The notes: generated from the letters alone by a model not told the origin. Shown: positions 8,009-17,359, counted from the stretch's first letter. The stretch is DNA of 64,000 bases from Phycisphaeraceae bacterium (GCA_019636625.1 JAHBXE010000012.1:1-64000); one strand, 5' to 3'. Numbers and translations are program-made.

Positions 8009-8374
8009 TCACGGCACCGCCTTCACGAACACCTCAAACCCGCCGTACGCCATCCGCTTCATGTCAAACGGATTCTTCTTCGGGTCCATCATCGCCCCGA
8101 TCCGCGGGTCCTTCATGACCTTCTTGTTCACCGAATCCCGGTGCGCCTTCGACTTGTACAGAATCCAGCTGAACACCACGGTCTCCCCCTTCGCGCACTT
8201 GCACAGCTTCGGGAACGGCATGCCGAAGCCCTGCTGAAGGTCCTCGCCCACCGCCTCGTAATACTCCAGCGCCCCGTGCTCCTTCCAGATCACGCTCGCC
8301 TTCTTCGCCATCACGCGGTACGCCGCCATGTTCTTCGTCTTGATCGGAATCACGAACCCATCAACGTACGCCAT
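8009..8374 (-). CDS. DUF1428 family protein (YbaA-like)
   Basis: The 121-residue cytosolic protein matches the DUF1428/YbaA family, an alpha-beta barrel fold, along its full length: it opens with MAYVDGFVIPIKTKN and includes YYEAVGEDLQQGFGMPFPKL, VVFSWILYKSKAHRD and PFDMKRMAYGGFEVFV. The family is widespread but biochemically uncharacterised. The ATG at 8374 is chosen over one six codons upstream because family members begin at MAYVDGF. It lies 39 bp after a leftward DoxX gene and may be co-transcribed with it. Confidence 0.9.
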   Translation of the reverse strand: MAYVDGFVIPIKTKNMAAYRVMAKKASVIWKEHGALEYYEAVGEDLQQGFGMPFPKLCKCAKGETVVFSWILYKSKAHRDSVNKKVMKDPRIGAMMDPKKNPFDMKRMAYGGFEVFVKAVP

Positions 8375-8413
8375 GTGACTTCCCTTTCTCAAAGGCCCCG
8401 AGCTTACACACTC

Positions 8414-8896
8414 CTACGTCGCTCCGCCCGCCTGCCCCTTCCGAAGCCGCGGCCAAACCAATGCATCCACCGACAACTTCCCCGGCCCGGTCAGCAGGAG
8501 CGAGGCATACACCGCCGCGAACATCAGGGCCGGCTGCTTGCTGCTCCACGACTTCGCAGCCCCGGACATGAAGAGCTCCGCTCCCTTCGACATCGTCCAT
8601 GGGTCCTTGCTGTGAACTACGAACGCCGCAACGCACATCGTGAAGATCAGCGGAATGCACGCCATCCGAGTCGCCACCCCCAGTACAACCAGAATCGCAC
8701 AAATGAACTCCGCAAACGCCGCCGAGACCAGGCTCACTCCGTTCCCGATCCCCAGCGGATCAGGAAACTCGCCGAACTTGCCGTTCAACACCATCTGAAA
8801 CTTCCCCCATCCATGCGTGATCATGTACCCGCTCACCACAACCCGTAGGAGCAGCAACCCCACGGAACCCGCCAGATCACTCGATTGCTTTCCCAT
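8414..8896 (-). CDS. DoxX family membrane protein
   Basis: The 160-residue protein has four hydrophobic helices and the DoxX signature (GLLLLRVVVSGYMITHGWGK at the first helix, LLLTGPGKLSVDAL at the last). DoxX proteins are inner-membrane proteins, some linked to thiosulfate-quinone or redox stress functions, but most are of unknown role. AGGAG lies 8 bp before the ATG at 8896, whereas an in-frame GTG at 8905 overlaps that site, so 8896 is preferred. It probably forms a two-gene leftward unit with the DUF1428 gene. Confidence 0.87.
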   Translation of the reverse strand: MGKQSSDLAGSVGLLLLRVVVSGYMITHGWGKFQMVLNGKFGEFPDPLGIGNGVSLVSAAFAEFICAILVVLGVATRMACIPLIFTMCVAAFVVHSKDPWTMSKGAELFMSGAAKSWSSKQPALMFAAVYASLLLTGPGKLSVDALVWPRLRKGQAGGAT

Positions 8897-9094
8897 GTCC
8901 TGCACTCCTGATCGACCACCGAACGGTATACGACCCGCTGCAGTACGTCAGCTTCCGAGTCGCTTCACCGTCACATTCGAGCCCTGTCCCATGCTCTCAG
9001 ACTCAGTGTTGATTGACCGCTCAAGACCATGTTCAGCCAATGCCAAAGCAGAAGGCGTGAGTCTTCCGGGGAACACTCCTACACTGAACGGTGA

Positions 9095-9116
9095 GCGCTG
9101 CACCGTGCTGCAGCGC
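9095..9116 (+). repeat. 8-bp inverted repeat in the leader of the DUF1579 gene
   Basis: GCGCTGCA (9095-9102) and TGCAGCGC (9109-9116) are exact reverse complements around a 6-nt loop. They sit 26 bp before the ATG at 9143, just upstream of the AAAGGAG ribosome-binding site. This could be an operator or an mRNA hairpin. Confidence 0.4.
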
Positions 9117-9142
9117 CAGCAAGCCAAACAAAGGAGATTCGC

Positions 9143-9850
9143 ATGACCTGTAAGTCGCTTCTCGCCATCGTCGGTCTGGCCGCGCTCGCCGGATCCATCG
9201 CCATCGCCCAGCCCGCCAAGGAGAGCAAGCCCGCGCAGCCGACAAAGCCGGCGGCGCCAGCCAAGCCGGTCGCGCCGTCCGATCACGCGCAGCCCGGCAT
9301 CCCCGGCATGACGCCGCAGCAGATGCAGGACATGCAGACGTGCATGGAAGCCGGTCAGCCGGGGCCGCACCACGCGGAGCTTGCGAAAGCCGTCGGCACG
9401 TGGCACGGAAAGAACAAGACGTGGATGTCTCCGGACATGAAGGAGCCGATGGTGTCCGAGTGTGTGCAGACGGTCACATCACTCATGGATGGGCGGTTCA
9501 TCAAGATCGAAGTGACCGGCGACATGGGCGGCATGCCCTTCCACGGTCTCGGCTTCACGGGCTATGACAACGTGTCGCAGAAGTTCGTCTCGACCTGGAT
9601 GGACAACTGCGGCTCGGGCATCATGCACGGCACGGGCGAGCCCTCGTCCGATGGCAAGACCATCACGTTCAGCTACAACTACAACTGCCCGATCGCCAAG
9701 AAGCCAGCGGTCATGCGCGAAGTTCATACGCACAACGGCCCTGACGCCATGACGCTGGAGATGTTCATGAAGGATCCGCGTTCGGGGGTCGAGTACAAGG
9801 CGATGGAGATCGCGTTTACTCGCCAGGCCACCAGCAAGGTCGCAAACTGA
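9143..9850 (+). CDS. Exported DUF1579 domain protein
   Basis: The 235-residue product has a Sec signal peptide (LLAIVGLAALAGSIAIAQP), a Pro/Ala/Lys-rich linker to about residue 50, then a DUF1579 domain. The domain opens with HHAELAKAVGTWHGKNKTWM, continues with VTSLMDGRFIKIEVTGDMGG and PFHGLGFTGYDNVSQKF, and ends with EYKAMEIAFTRQ. This lipocalin-like fold is common in planctomycete exported proteins; its ligand is unknown. AAAGGAG is 7 bp before the ATG. A strong hairpin follows, and no same-strand gene lies close upstream, so the gene appears monocistronic. Confidence 0.88.
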   Translation: MTCKSLLAIVGLAALAGSIAIAQPAKESKPAQPTKPAAPAKPVAPSDHAQPGIPGMTPQQMQDMQTCMEAGQPGPHHAELAKAVGTWHGKNKTWMSPDMKEPMVSECVQTVTSLMDGRFIKIEVTGDMGGMPFHGLGFTGYDNVSQKFVSTWMDNCGSGIMHGTGEPSSDGKTITFSYNYNCPIAKKPAVMREVHTHNGPDAMTLEMFMKDPRSGVEYKAMEIAFTRQATSKVAN

Positions 9851-9875
9851 CTCAAGGGATCCTCGGCTCACAAAG

Positions 9876-9912
9876 CAGGCGACCGCCTTCCGGGCGGTCG
9901 CCTGTTCATTTG
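9876..9912 (+). terminator. Intrinsic-type terminator after the DUF1579 gene
   Basis: CAGGCGACCGCC (9876-9887) pairs perfectly with GGCGGTCGCCTG (9893-9904) around a TTCCG loop, followed by TTCATTTGG. The 12-bp stem is strong; the T-tract is short. Confidence 0.7.
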
Positions 9913-10022
9913 GCCTTTGTGCAAGGATGTTCGTCTGTTGGGACATCCCAGCAGGGTGTGCCAAGTCGGCGCAAAGGGTTCGGCAAAAGTTAGGATTCCG
10001 CAAGGAAGTTGTGAAGGGGGGC

Positions 10023-10051
10023 TAGACAGGCAAGCGCAGGGAAGGTACCTT
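10023..10051 (+). promoter_or_regulatory. Candidate promoter for the pilin-like gene at 10203
   Basis: TAGACA (10023-10028) and TACCTT (10046-10051) are 17 bp apart, and the 10-bp palindrome AAGGTACCTT (10042-10051) covers the -10 box. A start near 10058 would give a leader of about 145 nt. I see no known riboswitch in that leader. Confidence 0.4.
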
Positions 10052-10202
10052 ATTGCTGCTGAAGGTTCGGAGGGTTGGACGACGGATGTTCGGTAAGGCA
10101 CTCTGGAGCCGGAAGCATCGGGGTGTTTCTTGCCGCGGCCATTCGCGTTGCGCTCACCCTAGGGAAGAAGTTGCCGCGAGAGCGGCCATTCGGAGAACAC
10201 CG

Positions 10203-11246
10203 ATGAGAATGGGACATCACCGACGGACCGGGTTCACCTTGATCGAACTGCTCGTGGTGATTGCGATCATCGCGCTGCTGATCGGCATTCTGTTGCCGGC
10301 CTTGGCGGAAGCGAGGCGTACGTCGCGTTTGTCCATCTGCGGCTCGAACCTGAAGCAGTTCGGCATCGCCACGCAGAGCTATTCGTCCGAGTTCCAGGAC
10401 CGTATCTGGGCTTTCTCGTGGCGGGCGAACAAGCAGTACGTGCAGAACATCCCGGCGCAGGGAACCGACCTGCTCGCGGCCGTCGCTCAGGTCGTCGACA
10501 TCTTCAATCGCCGTGCGGACCGGCCGGACATCACGATTGCCAACTTCCCGAACTGGATCCCGCACATTCTGTACAGCCACGTGGTCCTGCAGGACTACTG
10601 GGCGGCCCGCTTGCCCGAGAAGATTGTCGTGTGTCCGGAAGATCGGACCCGTCTTGCGTGGCAGGATTGGCGTGCGTTCCAGCAGAACCTGACGCAGCCG
10701 CAGCCCGCCGGCAACGATCCGGCCAACTACCGCTGGCCGTACAGCGCTTCGTACATGACGCCGACCTCCGCCTTCGACCGCAACACGGTCGGCCTCCGAA
10801 TCTACCAGGCCGGCGTTCACAACGGCTACTTCGTGCCCGGTACAACCAACGGCACGCTCGGTAACCGCAAGCTCGGCGATGTCGGTTTCCCGTCTCAGAA
10901 GGTTCACCAGCACGACTTGAACGCCCGTCACTTCGGCACCAAGCAGCCGTTCTTCGGCATGGCGGCCTGCCGTCAGCCTCTGCTCGCCTATGACGGTTCG
11001 GTGCTCGTCCGCAAGACCGGCGACAACCAGGCCCCGGGCAACACGACGTTCACGGACTGCAACCGCGGCATGCAGCCCAACCAGCCGACCGGCGGTCCGA
11101 CGCCGATCTCGTACACCCCCTCTGCTTGGGAGCCCCCGGCGATTACGGGTGCGACGGACAACGGCTGGGGTTACTACCGCTGGACGCGGAGCGGCCTGAA
11201 GGGCGTCGACTTCGGTGCAAGCGAAGTTCGCGGCAACGCGTACTGA
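10203..11246 (+). CDS. Prepilin-type cleavage/methylation domain protein
   Basis: The 347-residue protein starts with a class III signal: a basic stretch ([10 protein letters not shown]), the cleavage G-F junction, then [20 protein letters not shown] with the conserved Glu at +5 of the mature protein. A prepilin peptidase would cut after Gly and leave a pseudopilin-like helix anchor. The rest is a large secreted domain with paired cysteines, like the many planctomycete 'type II secretion G-like' proteins. The ATG at 10203 has GGAG 7-8 bp upstream; the open frame reaches 10053, but the added part is unlike a signal peptide. A terminator follows. Confidence 0.88.
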   Translation: MRMGHHRRTGFTLIELLVVIAIIALLIGILLPALAEARRTSRLSICGSNLKQFGIATQSYSSEFQDRIWAFSWRANKQYVQNIPAQGTDLLAAVAQVVDIFNRRADRPDITIANFPNWIPHILYSHVVLQDYWAARLPEKIVVCPEDRTRLAWQDWRAFQQNLTQPQPAGNDPANYRWPYSASYMTPTSAFDRNTVGLRIYQAGVHNGYFVPGTTNGTLGNRKLGDVGFPSQKVHQHDLNARHFGTKQPFFGMAACRQPLLAYDGSVLVRKTGDNQAPGNTTFTDCNRGMQPNQPTGGPTPISYTPSAWEPPAITGATDNGWGYYRWTRSGLKGVDFGASEVRGNAY

Positions 11247-11277
11247 TTCACTCTGGTCCCAAGTTCGCACTATCCGC

Positions 11278-11315
11278 AACGCCCAGTGGTATTCCCGCTG
11301 GGCGTTTCTCTTTTA
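11278..11315 (+). terminator. Rho-independent terminator after the pilin-like gene
   Basis: AACGCCCAG (11278-11286) pairs with CTGGGCGTT (11298-11306) around an 11-nt loop and is followed by TCTCTTTTA. Stem and T-tract together make this one of the clearest terminators in the window. Confidence 0.8.
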
Positions 11316-11406
11316 TCGTTGCTCCCCTGGAAGCACATCTCGCGGCGAGGCTATCGGTCCCTGCTTTGAGACTGTTCCAGTGTGGTTTGTCGTGTAGACT
11401 TCAACC

Positions 11407-12423
11407 ATGCGTGTACTCATCGCTGACAATCTCGAATCCGAGGGCGTGCAGGCACTGGAGCGGCTTGGCTGTACGGTGATGCTCGAGCCGTCGATCAAGG
11501 CTGAAGAGCTTCCCGGTCGGCTTGGCAAGGGTGATGCCGAGGTGCTGATCGTCCGCTCAAAGAAAGTGCCCCGGGCGGCGATCGAGGAATCGAAGAACCT
11601 GCGTGCGATCATCCGGGCCGGCGCCGGCGTGGACAACATCGACAGCGAGGCGGCCACGGAGAGGGGGATCGGCGTGTGCAACTGCCCGGGAATGAACTCG
11701 GTCGCAGTGGCAGAGCTGACCCTCGGACTCATCATCGCGTGCGACCGCCGGATCACCGACCAGACGGCGGCGATCAAGGCCCATCGGTGGGATAAGAAGG
11801 GTTTCTCGGGCGGGGCGCACGGCCTGAAGGGGTCGACTCTGTGCATTGTTGGTTTCGGCGCGATCGGGCGGGCCGTGGCCCACCGGGCGGCCGCGTTTGA
11901 GATGACCGTCGCCGCGTGGGATCGCCACCTGACGCCATCCTTGGCGAGAGAGCGTGGCATCGCGTTCGCCGGGTCGTCTCGCGAGGAGCTGCTCGCGTTC
12001 CTGCCCCAGTGCGATGTGGCGAGCGTCCACCTTGCGCTCACCCCGGAGACCAGGAAGTTCTGCGATGCGGAGTTCTTCGCCCGCATGAAGCGAGGAGCGA
12101 CGTTCATCAACACGGCGCGAGGGGACGTCGTGGATGAGGCGGCGATGTGCCGCGCGGCGACGGAGCGGGGCCTCCGCCTCGGACTCGACGTCTACGAGAA
12201 CCAGCCCGCGGGCTCGGGAGTCGAGTTTGTCACGCCCGTTGCTCCATTGACCGGGGCGTTCACGCACCATTGCGGCGCCTCGACGGACCAGTCGCAACGC
12301 GCGGTCGCCGACGAAACGGTCCGCATCGTGCAGGTGTTCATGGAGACCGGCCGGCTGGAGAACTGCGTCAACGCATCGGCGCTGGCGAGCCGCTCGCCTG
12401 CCTCGGCGGCGCGCTCTCGATGA
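11407..12423 (+). CDS. serA: D-2-hydroxyacid dehydrogenase, probable phosphoglycerate dehydrogenase
   Basis: The 338-residue protein is a two-domain D-isomer 2-hydroxyacid dehydrogenase, probably making 3-phosphohydroxypyruvate for serine synthesis. It shows IIRAGAGVDNIDSEAATERG, the NAD-binding loop GFGAIGRAVA, catalytic Arg in NTARGDVVDE, catalytic Glu in GLDVYENQP and catalytic His in THHCGASTDQSQ. The GVCNCPGMNSVAVAEL segment is typical of PGDH. It lacks a C-terminal ACT domain, so serine feedback through ACT is not expected. Another 2-hydroxyacid substrate is possible. Its last 56 bp overlap the end of the convergent glycosyltransferase gene. Confidence 0.87.
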   Translation: MRVLIADNLESEGVQALERLGCTVMLEPSIKAEELPGRLGKGDAEVLIVRSKKVPRAAIEESKNLRAIIRAGAGVDNIDSEAATERGIGVCNCPGMNSVAVAELTLGLIIACDRRITDQTAAIKAHRWDKKGFSGGAHGLKGSTLCIVGFGAIGRAVAHRAAAFEMTVAAWDRHLTPSLARERGIAFAGSSREELLAFLPQCDVASVHLALTPETRKFCDAEFFARMKRGATFINTARGDVVDEAAMCRAATERGLRLGLDVYENQPAGSGVEFVTPVAPLTGAFTHHCGASTDQSQRAVADETVRIVQVFMETGRLENCVNASALASRSPASAARSR

Positions 12424-14149
12424 GCGACGTCGCGGCGCGTTGATGGTTCGGAAGATCGGATCCACCCGCGGCGAGCGAGGCGTAGATCCGATCGAACTCC
12501 TGAACATGGTCGGGATAGCTCCGCAGAAGCGGCGTGGCCTCGTGGACCTCGCTCGGACTGGGGAGAGCGATCCGGCCGGTGACGAGTCGCTCGATGCAAT
12601 CGGCCAGTTGATCCGCATGCCCTCCGGCAAACAGGAGACCGTTCCGCGGCGGGTCAATCCACTCGACGACACCGCCCAGACGTGACGCGATGACAAACTT
12701 GCCCGCGTGGAGGTGCTCGAGCAGCACGAGCGGCGAGTTCTCAAACCAGACATGGGGGAGCAGGCCGACGTCGTACTCGCCCGCCTCGCCGATCAACTGC
12801 AGAATGTCGTAACCTCCCGCGAACGCGACCTCCGGGTACGCGGCGAGTTTCTTGCGGACGGGCCAATCGAAGCCCTGTGCGCGGATGTGAAACTGGCACC
12901 GCTGGCGGATATCACGGGGGAGCTGCGGTATGGCTTCCGCCAGAACGTCAATTCCCTTGCTGGGCCGCATGGCGCCGAGGAAGGCCAGGCGAAGGGGGCG
13001 CGAATCGCGCCGGGGGTCCCACGGGCGCTGGGTGTAGTACGGGCTTCGCTTGGCGCGGCGGTGCAACTGGTCGAAGTGGGGCTGTCCCAGGCGCACGACG
13101 CGGGCGCGGGACTCGGCCAGGCCCATCCGGATGTACGAGCGGCGTACAAAGTCGCTGGGTGGCGTCACCAGGGATGCGGCGTTGAGGGAGGCGATGCCGT
13201 CGGAGCGGCGCTGGCCATAGTCGTGAAGGACGGTGAGATGGTGCGTCGCGGCCAGAAAGGCCTCGTTGGCGTCAATCGCGACCTTGGAAACCGGCTTCCG
13301 AACGTTGTCGGTGGACTCCGGCGCGAGTCGGGCGCGGATAAGCCCGTCGTCGAACTCTCCTTGCCTCGGGTTCAAACCGGAGGCGGTCTCGGGATCACCG
13401 CAGGGCACAATCGGCGTCGGGTTCTCCAGGCCGGCCAGTCGGCGTTTGAGTGCTTTGAACAGCAGCCGCGCTGCGCCCGTTGTCTCCTGGCCGACAACCG
13501 ATTCAATCGCCTGCCCAAGGCGCCGCTTCAGGCGGTGGGTCCCCGGGCGTCGCTTGTGGAGGCACGTGTCGCACCTGCGGCCGCCATCGAAGTCGAGGCA
13601 CAGGTGCCGTTCCTGGTGCATCAGGTCAACTTGTGGGCAGGCGTACCAGTAGTTATGCGGCGTGATGACGACGGGAAGGCCAGCGGCGCGGAGCGAGGGA
13701 ACAAGGTCCAGCGAGAAGCCTTCAAGACTGTGGATGTGCACGATCTGAACCGAACGCGACTTCAGCCACGCGACGACAGCGGCCGTCTGCCGCGGGCAGC
13801 GACGTTCGGCCGGCATGTTGCCGAAGTTGTACGACGCGGGGGACAGGTTGGGGCTGTTGATCAGGTCGAAGCACTCCACACCGCGCCACCGCTGGGTGTG
13901 GGCAATGTGCATCCAGGGGACAAGGTTGTACTTCCGCCCCGATGCGAGGTAGATGACCCGATGACCGGACATGACCAGCCCGGCAGCGAGTTCCGAAGCG
14001 GAGAGGTTGTATCCCGAACCCTGCGTGGCCTGATAGGCAAGGCGTGCCCAGCCCAGGAGGGCGATGGTCAGCGGACGATCAGTCGACGGCCATCCATCGG
14101 GGATGATCGGCTCGCGTGGGTCAAAGCCAGGTGTTTCGAGCCGCGGCAT
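12368..14149 (-). CDS. Family 4-type glycosyltransferase, Cys-rich variant
   Basis: The 593-residue protein has a GT-B fold. The N-terminal Rossmann half shows AGLVMSGHRVIYLASGRKYN and VQIVHIHSLEGFSLDLVPSL. The donor-binding half shows LRLAFLGAMRPSKGIDVLAE, HVWFENSPLVLLEHLHAGKF and SRLGGVVEWI, including the E-x7-E-like region. After HNYWYACPQVDLM it has a Cys cluster (C-x6-C-x2-C type) that is shared with the GT at 15938. The ATG at 14149 lies 1 bp after the preceding stop. It is the third gene of a leftward GT4-GT2-GT4 operon, likely for a surface glycan; donor and acceptor are unknown. Confidence 0.85.
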   Translation of the reverse strand: MPRLETPGFDPREPIIPDGWPSTDRPLTIALLGWARLAYQATQGSGYNLSASELAAGLVMSGHRVIYLASGRKYNLVPWMHIAHTQRWRGVECFDLINSPNLSPASYNFGNMPAERRCPRQTAAVVAWLKSRSVQIVHIHSLEGFSLDLVPSLRAAGLPVVITPHNYWYACPQVDLMHQERHLCLDFDGGRRCDTCLHKRRPGTHRLKRRLGQAIESVVGQETTGAARLLFKALKRRLAGLENPTPIVPCGDPETASGLNPRQGEFDDGLIRARLAPESTDNVRKPVSKVAIDANEAFLAATHHLTVLHDYGQRRSDGIASLNAASLVTPPSDFVRRSYIRMGLAESRARVVRLGQPHFDQLHRRAKRSPYYTQRPWDPRRDSRPLRLAFLGAMRPSKGIDVLAEAIPQLPRDIRQRCQFHIRAQGFDWPVRKKLAAYPEVAFAGGYDILQLIGEAGEYDVGLLPHVWFENSPLVLLEHLHAGKFVIASRLGGVVEWIDPPRNGLLFAGGHADQLADCIERLVTGRIALPSPSEVHEATPLLRSYPDHVQEFDRIYASLAAGGSDLPNHQRAATSLIESAPPRQASGSPAPMR

Positions 14150-14150
14150 A

Positions 14151-15917
14151 TCAGCCGTACCTGCTGGATCGGACAAATGGCCTGACGCGCAGGCCGTACA
14201 GTGTGCAACGGATCGCCGTGAATGCCCAGCGACGGAGGAAGGCCAGTCGAGGGAGAATCCCATCGCGTTCGACCTGTGCGTGGTTTGGCCGCCGACGATC
14301 GATGTGGATGTTGACGCGGCTGCGGAGAAGAGGGCATTCGTTGTGCTGGTCGAACACGACGACGGCGGAGGGCGGGGCGGCGAAGAACAATCGCTGAACG
14401 CGCCACTTGGAAGCGCGGTTTGGCTGGAACATCACGCGTCTGGCGGCGTTGGCATCGAGCGATGAAGGGTCGGGCGTTCCCTCGCGGACGAGATAGGTCC
14501 ATCGAGGAATGTCCGCCGCGCGGTCCCGGTCGATCAAGGCGTGGGCCACGCGGGCGCGCAACTCGTCGGCCCAGTGGATGGACTCGGCGTGGGAGCACAT
14601 GACGAGCAGATCGGAATCCGGGCGAAGGGCGCCCGAGGCCTCGAGCGCATCCAGCAGGGGGACAAATGGCGGGCCTTCATCGGAGAGCTTTCCGCCGCGG
14701 TTGGTGACAACATCGTGCGCTGTCCGGCGGATGATCTCGGCGTGGAAGAGGCGGCAGTGGGTCATGGCCTTGCGGCTGTCGATCATGAGGTTGCCGAGGC
14801 GGCGGAGCGTCGCCCGTTTGAGGGCGCGGCCGGTCATGACCTTCTGCGTAAGCCAGACAAGATTCCGCTGGGAGTAGTAGGCGCGTGCGGGGGTCAGCTT
14901 GGCAAGCCAGTGGGTGTGGTACACGACGGCATCCAGATCGCACACCACGCGATAACCCTCTCGGGCGAAGCGGAGGCACCAGTCGGCATCATCGCAGTAG
15001 ATGAAGTAGCGTCGGTCCCAGAATCCGACCTTCTTCACGGCGCTCCAGCGAGCCAGGAGGCTGCACGCGGAGACGATGTCAACGTCGCGGACCCCCGAGA
15101 AGGGAAGGTCGCCGCGCGTGCCGCCGGTGGATTGCTTCCACGCCTGGTGCGACGCGTGCGCCGGATGGTCGGGCGTCGGGTCTGGCCCCATCCATCCGTT
15201 CTCGCGGTCGAAGTAGATCGTCGTTTCGATCGTCGTCTTGCGGTCGTCGAAGTTCACGGTGCGGGAACCGACAATGCCGATGCCCGGATCCGTCGAGGCT
15301 GTGGAAACCAGTTGCTCCAGGGCGCGATCCGGGAGGTCCACATCGTCGTCGACGAGCCAGATGTAGTCGAGCGGGGACTCGGACGGATCGAGGAACTGCT
15401 CGACAAAGCCGAATCCGGTGTTGAAGCCGCCGCACCCCCCGAGGTTGCTCGCGTTCCGCACGATGCAAAGCGAACGGAACGGGTGACGGGCGACGCCGTT
15501 GCCGGAGGTCGGGGGAACTCGGGAAAATCGGGGCTCCTCGGCCCGATCAGTCTGGTTCTGGTAGAGGTGATCGGGGTGCCAAGCCGCGGTCAGGAACTCC
15601 GTCGCGCCATCGGAAGAAGCGTTGTCGACCACGACGACGTCAAGGCAATCCAGGGGATACGACTGGCGTGCCAAGGCCTTGAGGACAGTGTCCACCGCAC
15701 GGCAGCGATTCCACGTCACAATGACCGCCGCCACACGCGCGGTTCGCGCGGGGGCCGCCTCGCTCGAACGCCGCGGCCCGCCCGGGGCGAGCGATTGAGT
15801 CGCGGTCAGGTGCGGGGTCGAGAGTGCGGTCAACAAACCTCCAAGTCGCGGGCCGGGCCTCCAAGCCAAGCGAAGATGGTACGGGAGTTGGCTGGGCTGC
15901 TTGTTTGGCGGCCGCAC
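14151..15917 (-). CDS. Family 2 glycosyltransferase, galactofuranosyltransferase-like
   Basis: The 588-residue protein has a GT-A domain in residues about 60-360. VAAVIVTWNRCRAVDTVLKA and VVVVDNASSDGATEF bind the nucleotide, YIWLVDDDVDLPDRALEQL carries the D-x-D metal site, and YFIYCDDADWCLRFAREGY resembles the catalytic W-D-D-x-x-W region of GlfT2-type enzymes. The last ~170 residues are an unrelated extension. The start is a GTG at 15917 with GAAGG just upstream; no ATG lies nearby, so the start is uncertain. It is the middle gene of the GT4-GT2-GT4 operon. Confidence 0.82.
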   Translation of the reverse strand: MRPPNKQPSQLPYHLRLAWRPGPRLGGLLTALSTPHLTATQSLAPGGPRRSSEAAPARTARVAAVIVTWNRCRAVDTVLKALARQSYPLDCLDVVVVDNASSDGATEFLTAAWHPDHLYQNQTDRAEEPRFSRVPPTSGNGVARHPFRSLCIVRNASNLGGCGGFNTGFGFVEQFLDPSESPLDYIWLVDDDVDLPDRALEQLVSTASTDPGIGIVGSRTVNFDDRKTTIETTIYFDRENGWMGPDPTPDHPAHASHQAWKQSTGGTRGDLPFSGVRDVDIVSACSLLARWSAVKKVGFWDRRYFIYCDDADWCLRFAREGYRVVCDLDAVVYHTHWLAKLTPARAYYSQRNLVWLTQKVMTGRALKRATLRRLGNLMIDSRKAMTHCRLFHAEIIRRTAHDVVTNRGGKLSDEGPPFVPLLDALEASGALRPDSDLLVMCSHAESIHWADELRARVAHALIDRDRAADIPRWTYLVREGTPDPSSLDANAARRVMFQPNRASKWRVQRLFFAAPPSAVVVFDQHNECPLLRSRVNIHIDRRRPNHAQVERDGILPRLAFLRRWAFTAIRCTLYGLRVRPFVRSSRYG

Positions 15918-15937
15918 GCCTTCATCGGGGGACGCCT

Positions 15938-17359
15938 TCAGGATACAGGACTCCCGTATTCCTGTTCCAGTTCATCCACGTGCTCAGCAACAGTCTTTGG
16001 CTGTCGAATGCCGTGTTTCAGGCGTTCGACCGTCATCGGGTCCTTGGTGACCTCGGCGATCCGCCTCGCGAGGTCCCACCGGTCGTTGCCGCGGAACAGT
16101 AGCCCATCCACGCCATCCCTGATCAGCTCAGGGATGCCTCCGAGTTCCGCGCCGAGAACGGGCACGCCGCAGGCCTGGAACTCCATCACCGTCTGGGGGG
16201 CGTTGTCCCACCAGACACTGGGGACGATACCGAGGTCAACGTCGGACAGCAGGGATGGCAACGCCTCGGGTTGGTACCCGAGACTGGTCCGCAAACCGGC
16301 GAGCCGCGGTTCCAAGCGCCGGAGGTGGGGCTCGATCATCGGGAGGTTGATGGCAGATACGGTGAGGTGAATGCGGGAGAGGACTTCGGGGGTGAGCAAC
16401 TCAAGGCTGTCAAGCAAGAGGGGCAGTCCCTTGAACCAGTTGTGGTAGCCAATGAAGGCAAGTCGAAGCACGCCGGGCTGGGGGGGCTTTCGGGCGATGC
16501 CGGCGCCACGTGCCATCTCGACCATCGGCGTTCCGATGCGGAGCGTTCGCAAGCGGTGGGGGCGAACGCCCATGGAGGCGAACTTGCGGTTCACGAAGTC
16601 CGAAACGGCAAGCACGCGGTCGCACGCGTTGAGCATGTCGATCATGGCTGCGCGGCGGGCGGCATAGGGGTTGTCAAGCGACGTCGTGGGATCGGGTTCA
16701 ACCACGTTGAGCAGCGGCTTCCACGCCGGGCGATCGATGGTTTCCCACGGCGGTGGAGGCGGGGCGGCGGGATGGAACACGGGAGGAGACGGCGGACGAC
16801 AGCGCTTGTCGCGTTCATCCGCGGGGTTCACCGTTGGGATGCACGACGCGCACGCACGCCCGTTGTCGAATGACAAACACGGTCTCCGGTGCCCTTGCAT
16901 GAGGTACACCTGTGGGCAGAGGGTGTGGTAGTTGTGGAGCGAGTAGACGACGCGGACGCCCGAGCGAGCGGCGGCGCGGACACAGTCGGCAGAGAAGCCC
17001 TCAACGTTGTGAACATGAAGCACATCCGGCTCCGCTTCGCGGAGGAACGAGGCAAAGCGCGATTCCAGTTCGGGAGAGGAGACTTCGCCGAGCGGTTCGC
17101 GAAACTGGGCCATGGAAGGGGCGAGCACGGGCGAGTTGACCACTTCATGGCAGACGATGCCGTGGTAGTCCGCGCGACGCTCGACCCGGCATGCGCTCTG
17201 CGGATGACGCGGCTCGTAGCGCTGGCCGGAAGCGATTGAGATGACGGTGTGGCCGCGCTGGGCGAGTTCAAGACCGATCGCCCGGCAGTATCCATTGACG
17301 CCGCCGCCGTGCGTGGCGCCATCCTCGATTCGGGCCCAGTTCATGAGCACAACCCGCAT
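15938..17359 (-). CDS. Family 4-type glycosyltransferase, Cys-rich variant
   Basis: The 473-residue GT-B protein begins MRVVLMNWARIEDGATHGGG, where the glycine-rich loop binds the donor. It continues with AIGLELAQRGHTVISIASGQ and PDVLHVHNVEGFSADCVRAA. Its C-terminal half has LRLAFIGYHNWFKGLPLLLD, SVWWDNAPQTVMEFQACGVP and GAELGGIPELIRDGVDGLLF. HNYHTLCPQVYLMQ is followed by a C-x12-C-x2-C cluster, as in the downstream GT4 gene. It is first in the leftward three-gene glycosyltransferase operon and probably sets the order of a surface polysaccharide. The sugar is not deducible. Confidence 0.88.
   Translation of the reverse strand: MRVVLMNWARIEDGATHGGGVNGYCRAIGLELAQRGHTVISIASGQRYEPRHPQSACRVERRADYHGIVCHEVVNSPVLAPSMAQFREPLGEVSSPELESRFASFLREAEPDVLHVHNVEGFSADCVRAAARSGVRVVYSLHNYHTLCPQVYLMQGHRRPCLSFDNGRACASCIPTVNPADERDKRCRPPSPPVFHPAAPPPPPWETIDRPAWKPLLNVVEPDPTTSLDNPYAARRAAMIDMLNACDRVLAVSDFVNRKFASMGVRPHRLRTLRIGTPMVEMARGAGIARKPPQPGVLRLAFIGYHNWFKGLPLLLDSLELLTPEVLSRIHLTVSAINLPMIEPHLRRLEPRLAGLRTSLGYQPEALPSLLSDVDLGIVPSVWWDNAPQTVMEFQACGVPVLGAELGGIPELIRDGVDGLLFRGNDRWDLARRIAEVTKDPMTVERLKHGIRQPKTVAEHVDELEQEYGSPVS

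Noticed and set aside
14541..16370. A 609-codon plus-strand open frame across the GT2 gene
   Set aside because: The minus strand encodes a glycosyltransferase with all its motifs; the plus-strand translation has no domain.
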